From Phlebiopsis flavidoalba (Eukaryota > Basidiomycota > Agaricomycetes > Polyporales > Phanerochaetaceae): a stretch of 64,000 nucleotides of DNA. The stretch is taken from the NCBI GenBank assembly GCA_035772785.1, contig JAOCPU010000007.1, forward strand, positions 186,001-250,000, given 5' to 3'. Each line of letters opens with the position of its first letter. Within the stretch, counting starts at the first letter, position 1. Below the pieces are notes generated by a model. That model was not told the origin of the DNA and searched no databases. It saw only the letters and a list, made by a program, of their open reading frames with translations. Made by a program: the position numbers and the translations under genes. Shown here piece by piece: positions 22,351 to 33,949 of the stretch.

Positions 22351-25300
22351 AACCTCGTTCTCACTGTTGTTCAGCAACACCCAACGATCTCCGGACACCC
22401 GCAGCCAAACTGAAATCTTATGATAAAAATTACAACATGAACATCCACAATAAAAAAATACATGCTCAAAGTCAATCGCTACACCTGCCCTACTCCTCCC
22501 GACCCAGCCCGGGGACCCATCAAACCCCACAACCCCACAGACACCTCACCGGACAATCCCCCCACCGCAGCCCGCATTCGTAGGGCCCTATCCACCATAA
22601 CGTCCTCCCGGCCGCCTGAAATCGACGGCCTGGCCGCGCGCACGGACTTGGTGAGCTGATCCCCTCCGCGCCCCCCGCCGCCGGCTCCCAGCGCGAGTCA
22701 CGGGGCAGCGGCAGGCGCGATTTTTTCGGGGGGCTCGCTGTTGGGCCTCGTTGTTGGAGTTCCCATGGCTCAAGGGCTTAGAGGGCTTAGAGGGCCGCGT
22801 GGTCGCGGTGGGGTGCCAGCGCCGGGCGGAGAGGGAAGAGGGCAAGCGGCGTGCGGAGGAGGTCTCCATGATGACGACGCGCTCGGCTGCGGGCGCGTAC
22901 GAGCGCCGGGGACGTCCCCGCCCGAGCCCGCGAGCCCGAGCGAAAAGAGCTGCTCGATTCGGCGCGTCGTGAGGGCACGCTGTCTGCGTCGAGGGACGCT
23001 CTGGAGATGCCTGGACTTGTGGACGGTTAGTAGGCGGAGGCCCGCCGATGGAGGGCGGCGCCGGGCGGGGGAGGAAGGCGGACTTGATGTGGGTGAAACG
23101 CGCGGCAAGTAGGTTTGTGCTTTGGGAGGTGAGTGGGAGGTTGGCCGGTAAGGCGGGAGCTTTCGTTGATGATTCTTTGGCTGGAGGGGAGCCGTGGAGT
23201 TCCTGCAACCCTGAGGGTCCCTGGGTGGTATGTTGTCCTTAAGCAGAAGTCCTTGAAGATAGTTCCTGGGGTAGTTTGGAACTTCGGCTCTCCAACCAGG
23301 GAGTAATCCGGTACCAAATGTACCCGTGGACAAACCGGTGGAATTTCTTTAACATATCCGTAGGACCGAAGAGGGTCCGTTGTAGGTGCTTGTATGCGGT
23401 CCCGCGGTTTGGTGTTTGGGACCTTATCCGCTTTGGCAGTAACGCTACCAGTAAAGGTACGCACTCTCAGCAATTGTACCAGCGTCCGACGCCACGACCA
23501 TATCTGGCAACGTGCACGCTCTTGCGCAGAGTTTTGAGCCTCTAGAATTTCGTGAGGCGTCCGCGCAAGATATCTGTTCGTTCTCCGCTTTGACAGCCAT
23601 CGCGGCATCTCCAACCAGAGGGTAGCAGCCTTCCCAGAGAAAAGTCCGCGTACCTTTGTCCATAGCGGAAGATTCAGCATCAGGAACGTCAGTGCTCCAG
23701 TTTTCCTGTTGCAAGCCCGACACACCCCCCCACGCCACCGCCACAAAGCCGACATAAGACAAGTCCAGTGGCACGCCAGTACGGTTAATAACCTCCAGCT
23801 ACGTGCGCTAGGCCGGGTGAAATATTTTTCACCAGCAGGACGCACACTCCAGCACCGCCACTTCTTCTATTGTCTCTCTGCCCATGCCCTTGTCGCCACC
23901 CTCCTCCCGCCAAAACCCTCGTGCCCGCTCCCGCCACCCCGTCCTCCAAACCATCCGACCCCACTCGGCAGTGTGCTCTTTTTTCCGTGTGAGCACCTCC
24001 GCTCGCCCCGCGCTCGCGCCCAGGCGGCGCGGCCAAAAAAAAAAAAAAAACCCCCCCTCGAAAACCCACCGCGCGCTTAGTGCGCCGACATCCATTCCCT
24101 GCGAAAAGCCGCGCGCCGCCAGCGTGCAGCGGCAACGTCTGCGCGATGTTAGTACTCGGCGCGGCGGTGGGCAGCGCGGCGGTTGCAGTTGTTGTTGGGG
24201 GCGGTGTCTATTGAGCGCGGCCGGCCACACGTAGCTGAAGTGCGCGGTCGCGCAACGCTTGGTAGTCTTCTTTTTAGCGCCCGGGTTGGGTGTTGTCTAG
24301 GAAGTTGCCGCGCCAGTGCTGCTATTGGGTGTGTTTCTGCGGCCTGGTAGGAGCGACGGGGCCGTTCAGTGGAGTGGGGGGGTACCGGCGGTGTAGCCCC
24401 CCCTTGTCCCCCTTCGAGACGTGTAGGGTCAGCGGGTCGGACGCGTGCGCGGTCGCTGAGGTGTGGGCTGGGGTTTGTGGTCTTGGGACCGGTCGTGTGA
24501 GGGTTGCTTTTCGAGGAGCTTATGGTGGCGATTGCGGGGGGTGTGTTGCGCGAGTGGGCGGCCGATTTGACGCTGGCTCGCGAGTGTATGCGCGGCTGGC
24601 GCGGATACGAGGACGTCGGGATGCAGGAGGGTTGTAGGTTGGTGTGCTTCGGATCTGCGGAGGGCGTCGGGCGCGGTGGACTGACAAGGGTCTATGGGGG
24701 GGGTAGGTGGAGCGGGCGCCGGTGGGGATCGAGGAGCGAGGAGTGGCCGAGGAGGACCTGAGCGTGTGCATGCTGTTGCTTTGCCCACGGGTTGAGTGGC
24801 TGTACGACGTTGGAGACAGTGGGCCGCTGGGGGGGAGCACGACCGCGGGCTGGGTGTTGTCGTGTGTTTATAGAGAGCGTCGTCCGACTGGGAGCGTTTG
24901 TGGAGCAGAAGCTGAGAAAGCCTGGGGAAACTTCATTGTCCTGGCACGAGACTCGCAAGCTGCGGAAGTTTTCAATGATGGAGGTCCGGGCACGGATTTC
25001 TAGAGTAGCGTATTCGTTGCCAAAAGCCAAGGGAGTGGCAACCCTGAGCTAGGGGCCACGCCTCGTGAGGACATACCCCGCGATAGAAATGTATGATTCA
25101 GCGGTCTTTTGTTGGTATGTGGTCCGTGAATAGCGATGTGCCGTGAGTCCCGCCACAGGCCGAAACGGAAATAGGAATGGCAAAGTGCCGTGAGTTTGAA
25201 CAGTGCAGAACACGCGGAGGAAACAACCAAACCTGCCCCCTGTTCGTGGCGTTTGCCATGCCGTTACCATAAATTGGCGCTTGTCAAAGGCGGCCGTGAT

Positions 25301-28296
25301 ATGCCGTGGTCGCGGTCGGCCTCAATGCGGACAGATACCTGCCGCCGCGGAGCACTATGCGCCAGCTCCTGTCTGCTCAACTGTCGACCCGCGGCCCGTG
25401 GCCCGAGCGGGCCAGCCCATGCCACAGAGGCACCGAGCTCGCACCCTCCCCGTCTGGGCCCTCGGCCCCCCTTGCCACTGCCAAGTCTAGAATGTCCCTG
25501 GGAGACGCCAGTGATCGCGCTATCTGGCCCCTTGTCTCGCGTTTGATGTGGCGTCGTGTGCTCCCTCCCGAGACCTGCTAATACCTACAACCCTGACTTA
25601 CACGGCTTTTTGCATTAAGCAGCACCACCCCACGAACGGGCCCTCCACGGCTTCGCCCTCACCAGGCAACATGCTATCTGCGCCCGTCACATTGGCGCGT
25701 CACCGGCCCCGATCGCCTCTGCCTGCCCCGCTCGCACCAGCCCAAGCCTGCTGCCCAAGCGAGCCTGCCCAAGCCCCCCCAAGCCCGCCAAGCTCGCGGC
25801 CCGCCTTGGGGTTGTTCCAAGCGCAGCTGTGACCGGGGGGGCGATTTACGCATGACGTGCGGGTGCCGATCGAGGAGGTCTGGTAAGTTTATTGTCTGTG
25901 CATTGTGTTTGCGTCTGGCTGGGCTTTGCTGGTGTTCTGATCGCAGGCACCCGTGTTCGGTGTGGCGTGATCGGTTGATTCTTTTGCCAAGTTCAGTGGC
26001 TCATCGCCGCACTGGTCGTGGCGTTATTTTATTAGCGGCCGGGGGTCGGCGGCGCTAGGCGTTTATTTTGGATCAGTGCGTCAGGAGATGCGTCGTGAGT
26101 TTGTCGGCGGGGAACGAAGGTGATTGATCTTGTTGCGGTGGTCTGCTTGTCACTGTCTGTAGCTACGGTGGTGCGTTGGCGTCTCGGTGGTGATCTGTAT
26201 CCCTGTCGGTTCAGATACTGCGCTGTCTGGCAAGGCGTAGGGGCTCGCTCTAATTGTTCTCGCGTGCAGCAAAACACGGCGCACCGTGTTTATTTTTACA
26301 GCACGGGAGGTCCTGCGCGGACATGCTCGAGTGGTGGACGTCCTCGCGTCGCACGCGCTGGCCCAGACATCCTCGCATCCTCCCAGGGCACACGCCGCGA
26401 AATGGCTCGCTACCACGATGTCATTATGGCCCTCCCCATTTGAGCGGCGCCGCCACCACGCTCTTGGCGCGGCCACGGTGCTGCGCCGCCATCTATTCGC
26501 CTCTGCGCCCGTTATCTCAATAGCACGCCCGGCACGGGTCCGTGCGCCGGGCCAGAATGGCCTTTCAAGCAGCAGAAAAGGGCACGTTATCACGCAGAAC
26601 GGCGGCGCCGACGTGCGCGGAGCGGTGCAGGTGTGGGGCTCTGCCACAACGGCGGGCGGGTGATGCTGAAGATTGTTCCCCGCGGGCGGTGGAGAAGAAG
26701 GGAGCACGTCGGAGGATCCGAACCCGGGGATTGGGTTGCGGTGAGGAGCTGGAGAAAAAGGGAGGTTGCTTATCGCTCGGATGGCGTGGGCAAACGGAGC
26801 CCTGCGCGGGCAGCCTCGTCTCGTCATCCCTCTCGCCAGATTCGCTGTTCCTTGCGCCAGGCACACCATCCTGTGCCCCGGAGACAGCTGCGCTGCGAGC
26901 ATGTGAGCAGCGCGACGCGTAGCGGCCGGGGTTACTGCTGATCGGGTGTACGACTCACGGTGCGACAATTCTATACATGCTATCGCACGGGCTCGACAGC
27001 CTTTAGTCTTGTCGGTGGGCCGGCGGAGGGCCTGGCCCGCCTGCTTTGTCTCTGCAGCCGGCCTTTGCGTCGTCGGTGTTGTTGGCGTTGGGCAGGACTG
27101 GAAGTCTGGACGTGGACACACACGAGCGGCGTCGCGTACACGTAAAACGCACGGGCTGGGGCGGGGAAGAGCACATGGTGCCCACGTCGCGCGTTTGCGC
27201 GTGCAGGTCGTCCGCTTGTCTTCCGATCCGCGTCGGCTTTTTTGATGGCCCCTTTTAATTGCGGATGCGGCGCGTGGGACTAAGCATGGCGCAAGAGCGC
27301 GGGGAGCGCGAGGCTGGATGCGGACGTGCACACACAGTGCGCTCCCGTGGGTCGTGTGCGGCGTGCGCACACACCAGACGCGTTCGGTGTCCCCACGCAA
27401 TGGGCCCGCCTTCTGCGTCCACACACCGCCGGCCTGTGCTTCGCTACTTACTTCGCTCGCGACGCTGCGCTGCGTCGCTGTGCCCCGTTGCTCCACGCCC
27501 GAGCGTACCTTCTTTTGTTTTCCCTTTCTGCTGTTTTTTAGTGTGCGCCCGCGGCGGGGGGTAGGGCACCGACACCGCAGCGCCCGCGCGCCTGGGGCGA
27601 CTCGCCCACATGGACACACTGTCGCTTACCTTGGCCGACGGCGTGGTGCGGGCCCATCGTGCAAGCTTGCGCAGAGCCCGGGCGGCGGCTCGCGCCGACC
27701 CGTGTGCGCGATCGCCCCGATCCTGCCCATTTTGCCGTCGCGCTCTTCCCCAGGCGCCGGCCCGTGGCCCCACGCGGGTCGCAGAGAGAGAGATTTTAAG
27801 GGAGCCTGCAGGTCCCGACCGCCCCGAGCGGTGCACAAGACGCGCCCCCGGACGAGTCACCAGACGACAGGCCTTGTGACTCGCGCGGGGGGGGGGACCG
27901 CTGGCAGCTCCATTTTTGTTATTATCGTGGGCGCTTGGTTGCGCGAGAGAGGCGGCTTGGGGGTTGTCGGTGCGTATTGTGAGGAGACAGCGGCGTGGGG
28001 AGAGGCGACCGGAACTGCGCCGGGCTCGGCACAGGGTCGGCCTCATCAGCCGCACCGCGGGGGGACAGTCGTGCCCTCGGACGCTTTGTCCGCCCACATG
28101 GTGTTCGCATGGATGCCCTGATCGCTTGCCAGCTGAGCAAGCTCGAGCCGTACCCCCTACGGTGCCAGGGACCAACCGTGCCCCAGATTCCACATCCGCC
28201 TGCCTGTTTAATGCCCGACTTGATAAAGCCTGACCCCCAGCCCTCCGCGGACGCCTCCTCCACTTCCTGCCTCCCGCGCCGCCTGGTCCACCAACC
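22351..28296. other. GC-rich gene-poor region
   Basis: After the AT-rich array the sequence becomes strongly GC-rich with many CpG, poly-C and poly-G runs and an A(16)C(7) tract near 24034-24056. Long overlapping open frames appear on several strands at once, as expected where stop codons are rare. Examples are 23027-23845 (-), 26150-27619 (-) and 27318-28121 (+). None shows a domain motif I recognise, and their composition is Arg/Pro/Ala-rich. The region could be long regulatory DNA upstream of the transporter, an eroded element, or hold a gene I cannot see. Confidence 0.4.
26150..27619 (-). CDS. 489-codon open frame of uncertain reality
   Basis: This is the longest uninterrupted frame in the window. 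The product is rich in Arg, Pro, Ala, Thr and Cys, with no membrane segment, signal peptide or recognisable domain, and much of the plus strand is open in parallel. Every recognisable gene in the window is broken by frame changes, so an unbroken frame of this length is more likely low stop-codon density than selection. It is listed only so the reader knows it exists. Confidence 0.12.
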   Translation of the reverse strand: MCPCGRVAPGARALRCRCPTPRRGRTLKNSRKGKQKKVRSGVEQRGTATQRSVASEVSSEAQAGGVWTQKAGPLRGDTERVWCVRTPHTTHGSALCVHVRIQPRAPRALAPCLVPRAASAIKRGHQKSRRGSEDKRTTCTRKRATWAPCALPRPSPCVLRVRDAARVCPRPDFQSCPTPTTPTTQRPAAETKQAGQALRRPTDKTKGCRARAIACIELSHRESYTRSAVTPAATRRAAHMLAAQLSPGHRMVCLAQGTANLARGMTRRGCPRRAPFAHAIRAISNLPFSPAPHRNPIPGFGSSDVLPSSPPPAGNNLQHHPPAVVAEPHTCTAPRTSAPPFCVITCPFLLLERPFWPGARTRAGRAIEITGAEANRWRRSTVAAPRAWWRRRSNGEGHNDIVVASHFAACALGGCEDVWASACDARTSTTRACPRRTSRAVKINTVRRVLLHARTIRASPYALPDSAVSEPTGIQITTETPTHHRSYRQ

Positions 28297-31248
28297 ATGT
28301 CCTCCTCTTCGTCTATCTCCACGAGAAACAAGAGAAAGTTTGACACCGACAAGCAGCGTCCGTGCCGTGTTCTTTTGTCTCCCCCCTCGTCCTACTGACT
28401 TGCCCCTCCTCCAGATGTCATCCCCACCTCCGATTTCGACGACCCCAACCTAGGGGGAGGATGCCGAGTACCTCGTGGTGAGCAGAAATATTCCTCCTTG
28501 TCATGGCCCCCCACTGACCACCGCCCTCCAGAGGACGACTCGCCGGTACCCCGAGGTCCGCTCCGCCGTCGCCAACACACCGACGACCCCGACAATGCCT
28601 GGAGCCGCGCGACCTTCCGCGCCTGGCTCGTCGGCATCATCTGGGCCATCATCATCCCCCGGCCTCGACCAGTTCTTCTCTTCTTCCGCTATCCCTCGGT
28701 CACCATCAACCGGCGTACGTGCGCTCGCTGTGCCTATGGATCGCGCCCCCGTGCTCACGGCCCCCATGCAGAGTTGTGGCGCAGATGATCTCCTTCCCGC
28801 TCATGACGCGGCGCTGTCCAGCTAGCGGGCGGCGCGTCGTCCGCCGCTTGCAAAGCTACGTCAAGATATTCGGTGTCTCGCTCAACCACCGGCCCGTTCA
28901 CATCAAGGGGGAGCACGTCTATCATCACCATTATGGCCCAACGTCGGCTCGGGATCTCGCGTACGCCGTCAGTGCCTGTGCTATTTTTTTCTATGCTTCC
29001 CGCGACCTAACACCCGCCGCCAATGTCTAGACCGACATTTGTCGCCGTCCAGCGCGTCTTTTACACAACCAGAACCCCCCGTTCGGCCTATTCATGGCTC
29101 CTCGTCATGTCGACGCAGATGGTGCGTCCCCCGCGCAGACTTTGACGTGCCCGTCGCAGCGTCTAACGCCCCGCGCAGATTGGCTTCTCGTCGGCGGCGC
29201 CGTCGCGTGCCGCTTTCCTCGTGCAGCCAGCCGTTCCGCACGATGATCTGGTTTTCCCGCGAACCTCGTCACCTGCACGCCATACTTCAAAAACACGGCT
29301 GCACTCGCCAGCAAGTACGCCCGGGCACTGCATCGGCACGCACGCGGCGGCGTGGAGTAGCCATGTGTTGCGAGCGGTTTTCTGTCGTCTACGTGTTCAT
29401 CGGCTCGTTCGTGTGGTACTTTTAAACCCGGGCTTACACTGTTCGGCGCGCGCTCTCGTACTTTACGCTGGATGATGCTGGAATCCCCGTTGCCGGACAA
29501 CATCGTCGTTCAACCCAGCTGTTTGGCCACCGCGTCGGGGTATCGGCACACATGGTCGATGTGCTCACGTCTTTTCGAGTATTGGTAGTGCGCAGATCAC
29601 GTTCATAGCGGCCTACGCACGCCTCGCCGACGCAAGCACGCTCGGTGGGCGCAGGCAAACAAAACATTCGCGGCGTTGCACGATCGCGTTCTTCTTCTGG
29701 TGTCCTGACGCCGATCCTGTGCTACTACACCAACAACGTGGTACAAGCACAAGTACCTGCCCATCTCCTCGGACAGCTCGTTACGACAAACACGGGCGGG
29801 CCGTACGACGTCAGCCGCATCGTCCACGCCCCGAGGGCACGTTCGACGAGGCCAAAAGTAACAAGGCGTACTCCGCCGCTCTTCTTCGAGCAACGACGTC
29901 TCGCGCTCGCGTACGGCCTCCTTTGCGTCCGTCACGGCGACCATCACGCACACGTTTGTACTGTGTACTACCGCAAGCAGATCTGGGTGCTGATGGTTGG
30001 CGCGCCCGCTAGACGATGGCGGAGCAGGGCGACGTGCACGCGCGCCTCATGGCCGCGCTACCGGCGCAGGTGCCCGACTGGTGTCGGTACGTCGTGCTCT
30101 TCGCGGCCATGTTCGTCTTTGGCATCGTCACCATCGAGGTGTGGCACACGCAGATGCCCGTCTGGGCGTCATCCTCGCGCTCGTGAGTGTGCCCATTCCC
30201 CCATTTGTCGGCTGCTTGCGTGCGGCGGCTGACGGGAACCCCCGCAGATTGTCGCGTTCGTGTACATCGTGCCCATTGGCATCATCCAGGCGATCACCAA
30301 CCAGCAGGTCGGGCCTGAACGTGATCACGGAGCTGATCATCGGGTACGCGCTGCCGGGCAAGCCCATCGCGATGATGATGTTCAAGACGTGGGGGTACAT
30401 CACGATGGCGGCAGGCGCTGACGTTCACGTCGGACTTCAAGCTCGGGCACTACATGAAGATCCCGCCGCGGCCGATGTTCTGGTGCCAGGTCGTCCCATT
30501 CGCGACCGCGCTCGCGCTCGGGGGCACGGTGCAGCTCGGCGTGCAGAGCTGGGTGTTCAGCAACATCGAGGGCGACATCTGCGGCAAGCACCAGAAGGAC
30601 GGGCTTCACGTGCCCGAAGACACGACCGTCTTCGGCACCGCGTAGCATCATCTGGGGCGTCATCGGCCCCGTCGCGCCAGTACTCGGCCGGCCAGATCTA
30701 CAACAAGCTCATGTGGTTCTTCCTCATCGGGCGCCGCCGCTCCCGCTCGTCGTCACCTCCTCGTCCAGAAGCGCTGGCCCTCGAGCTTCCTCAAGTACGT
30801 CAACTGGCCCGTCGTCTTCACCGGCACCGGCAACATCCCCCCCGCCACCCACGCCGACGGACAGAACTACATCGCCTGGTGCCTCGTCGGCTTCATCTTC
30901 AACTACGTCGTCCGCTCGCCGCAACTTTTCCTGGTGGACAAAGTACAGTACAAACTGTGCGTTCCCCCTCCTCCTCTCTCCCCTTACCAACTAACTTTAA
31001 ATTTCCAGACGTCCTCTCAGCAGGCCTCGACCGGACGCCGGCCATCACGTCCCATCTCCACCATCTCGTCATCTTCTTTCTGCCTCCAGTTCCCCAAGGA
31101 CCGGCCCCATCGGCTCGTTTCGAGCTCCATCCAGACCTGGTGGGCCTCCTGCAACACCGTTCTACCCAGCACAACGGCCGACTGGGCCGGCGCGTCCCTC
31201 TGGACCGTCCCCGAGAACTCGACGTTGGCCCCGCACGACGATGGCTAG
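28297..31248 (+). CDS. oligopeptide transporter, OPT family
   Basis: OPT proteins are plasma-membrane proton-coupled importers of tetra- and pentapeptides or glutathione. The ATG at 28297 gives MSSSSSISTRNKRKFDTDK. Short introns separate fragments matching the family order: YPEVRSAVANT (near 28550), TFRAWLVGIIWAIIIP and FFRYPSVTIN (28610-28710), VAQMISFPL, FVYVFIGSFVWYF near 29390, ILCYYTN near 29720, DVSRIV and FDEAK (29810-29860), RKQIWV, VPDW and FVFGIVTIEVWHTQMPVWA (30070-30170). Then come IVPIGIIQAITNQQVG and LNVITELIIGYALPGKP (30265-30365), MMFKTWGYITMA, KIPPRPMFWCQVV, VQLGVQSWVFSNIEG, YNKLMWFFLIG and WCLVGFIFNYVVR (30875-30915). After an intron with acceptor near 31008, SSIQTWW and ADWAGASLWTVPENST precede TAG at 31246-31248. 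About full length, with many frame slips. Confidence 0.9.
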
Positions 31249-31987
31249 GCACGCTTGGCGTGCGGTATCTCGGTTGTTGTGTTTTATGATGTCTCGTGGA
31301 TTGTTGGTCGATGTAATGAGTTTATTGTGTCGTTGTACGATGACGGGGTTTTCCCTTTTTTGTAGTGCATTTTTGTGTATTTTGTAGTGTTCGCGTAGGG
31401 AATGCGATGGTTGACCTATCCCAGGAAGCTACGTGCTCCTGAGTGGTTTGGAGAGTTTTGCTGCGACGGGTGTGTGGCCGCTCAGCTCGTGTGTTGACCG
31501 TCGCTTACGAATGGCCCTTCGCGATACGAGCTGGAGCTACGAAGAAGTGGTCCTCTTGGGGGCACCTTGAGTGCGTAGTGCGTTAGCGGAGATGGTTCGA
31601 CGGTTGTACAAACGAGTCTTGACACCCAATGCACGCGCCCCAATGACTCCCAGTACGTTGACCCAAGATTGTTTCCGCGTGCGTGAAGTTTAATAGTAGG
31701 ATTCAGAATTCAGGCTTCAAGCTTCAAGATTCGCAAAATCCAGAATTTCAGAGTCGGGAGTCCCGGGAATCATTTCAAGATCCCAGCTGTTTATCTCATT
31801 GACTGTCTAGGCTGCTTAAAACGCTGTTTTACTAATTTACGTACTAGGACACACGGAGATACTCGCACATTGCCTTAAACTGTTTATAGACAGTTAAACT
31901 AACACATATGGGACCGAGGCGCTGGGTGAAATAACCTACCCGGTTGCGGCGATGGTGGGAACCCCCAAATCAACTTTTTCGTCGCGT
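31249..31987. other. 3' flank of the OPT gene, no gene seen
   Basis: This is intergenic sequence with a local GGCTTCAAGCTTCAAGATTC repeat-like phrase near 31710. No open frame of interest. Confidence 0.4.
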
Positions 31988-33745
31988 GAAACGGGTGTGA
32001 TTTCTCAAATCATCCGTTTTGCGGATGCTCCGCTAAAAATAATACTAGTATATTACCACTTTCCTGCCAAATTTTCCTTTGAGGGGATGATTTTCATCTG
32101 GTTTTCGGGTGAAGTCCCGCGTCGGCTCGCTTTCTCACAGAATCATCTTCACTTCGGGTGATTTTCACCCGGACTCACGATGTGCTCATAATCCAGACAC
32201 AAAAAAACACAAGTGCCCAGCCAGACACCAGTACACGAATGGCTCTAATACAAGTTGTGCCTGGGGACCTCCCCTCGAGTCCTCGACGCTATCGGGACAC
32301 TGCCAAGTGGCGGCAGGATTAATGTACATAACCCGGCCCTATGTGTTACGATGTGTTTGCGAAGGTCGAGTCATCGCGTAGCAGTGCCCATTTATCGAGA
32401 AAAAATAGAACACTAGACAAGATTCCGGAGGTCAGGACACTGGGAGCTTGGAGGTGGTAGTATACACGCCGGCGCTGTCCGCATCGCAAGCTGCTGAAAT
32501 CGAGCAAGTCCCAGACGCCCCATGAGCCAAATGCGGAAAAGTAATACCGACGTTGGGACGTCATCGTCCTCGAACCACCGTCCAGTGTTCTGCGCCCCGT
32601 TCACACCGGACTCTACACAGACCGCTATCTCCTCCCAGTCCAGGTTCTCACGCTGGTATATGATGAGGTTTTTGTTGGTCGGAATACGCATCAGCCGCAC
32701 CTTGACCTCCTCTCCCATGCCTCCCGACCCACCCGTCTAAGTCGTGTTACAGCGATCCGCGGCGCCGCCTCAACGGTTGGGGCGCAGGACCAGTGACACA
32801 CTGGGCGTCAGTGTGTTTTCAACGCTTCTTGGAGTCCCACTCACTTTCAAAGGTCCAGAAAAGAGACAAGGACTCAAAACGGGCACAGAGAAGGACCCAG
32901 TAAGTGCTACTAGGATGCGCTGTGGAGCCGCGGACTGTGCAAAAACGTTCGGAGGGGCAGGTTCGCAGCGGCAGATGATGTAAGCGTTATGTTGGCTGCG
33001 CCCTCGCCTGTCTTACTTACTGATAGTTCTGTCAACAGAACAGCACGCTTGAGTGTCAGAAGTACATGCCCACACCGCGCCGGGCTGCATGCGGGGCCAC
33101 GTCGGATGGCACGAGCGCTCAGTCAAGAACAATTCCGCGCTCCAGCTGACAGGTCAACGCTGTCCATGAACATGGATCTCCATCCTCCGTCAGTTCTGAC
33201 TTCGTTTGTCGTGTGGGTCTCAGCTAGGTTACTTTGAGGATGATTGACGGTAACCCTATGCACGTCGCAAGTGCTAGGGCTAGGGTTTCACGCAAAACCA
33301 CGCCTCAAGGAGTCGAAATGTGCATCGATATTTTTGGGGACAGTACTAAAATCTGGATGGCAAAACAACATGTACATACAGTAGTAAATACAATGCTAGG
33401 GTTACAATATTATCGCGTTTTCAGACATTTTTAATGCGGGACCGTGTGATTAATGTTGTGAGTGATTATCATACAAAATTTGGATGCAATTCATCCGCGG
33501 TTTTGAGTGATTCAGACTGGGTGAAAATCACTACGTTACCGGGTGACGCACGCCTAGTGAAAATCACCCGCAAAGCTGGTTGCCCACCACGGACGATTTG
33601 TGAAAAAATGACTTGGATGATTTTCACCATTGTAGCGCCTATTTTAGAAAAAACGATATCCATCCGCAATGCTGATGAATTTCATCCGGTCGTCACGCGG
33701 ATGAATTTCGTCCGGGAACAGCGGATGGTTTTCACCCGTTCTTGA
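31988..33745. repeat. two clusters of short palindromes flanking 1.3 kb
   Basis: The left cluster (31988-32171) and right cluster (33460-33745) both contain diverged copies of a palindromic unit like GGRTGAWTTTCAYCC. Examples are CGGGTGATTTTCACCCG at 32155-32171, GATGAATTTCATC at 33674-33686, GGATGATTTTCACC near 33616, and GGGTGAAAATCAC near 33529. The outer ends share ACGGGTG...CATCCG in inverted orientation, so the pair may be subterminal repeats of a degraded DNA transposon. Between them a minus-strand frame (32718-32413) of 101 codons is protein-like but unrecognised. Confidence 0.5.
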
Positions 33746-33840
33746 GTTCCACAGTGCTAAACAGCTTGTCCCAGCGGTCTTTCGTTGGTGTTTCAAGAGC
33801 AGCCTGCGAGCCTCGAGGGAGCTCTACGTGTCCAGCGCTT

Positions 33841-33845
33841 AAAAA
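33841..33845 (-). terminator. RNA polymerase III terminator of tRNA-Ala
   Basis: On the minus strand a TTTTT run lies about 20 bases beyond the 3' end of the tRNA, the standard Pol III stop. Confidence 0.6.
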
Positions 33846-33864
33846 TCAAAGAAGGTATCAAAGA

Positions 33865-33949
33865 TGGACACACTGGGAATTGAACCCAGCACACCCCCGC
33901 AAACGCATATATGCTAAGCGGATGTGATAACCAACTACACCATGTGCCC
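33865..33949 (-). tRNA. tRNA-Ala(AGC) with a short intron
   Basis: The minus strand folds as a tRNA. The acceptor GGGCACA pairs with TGTGTCC (one G-U), followed by discriminator A. The D arm is GGTGTAGTTGGTTATCAC, also box A. The anticodon stem TCCGC pairs with GCGGG, enclosing TTAGCA with anticodon AGC and about ten extra bases (TATATGCGTT), a canonical-position intron after base 37. The T arm CTGGG-TTCAATT-CCCAG is box B. The variable loop looks one base long. The 85-nt span includes the intron; no CCA is encoded, as normal for nuclear tRNAs. Confidence 0.9.

Noticed and set aside
23027..23845. 272-codon minus-strand frame
   Set aside because: No domain recognised, parallel open frames lie on other frames, and the region is GC-rich. 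Listed only within the gene-poor block.
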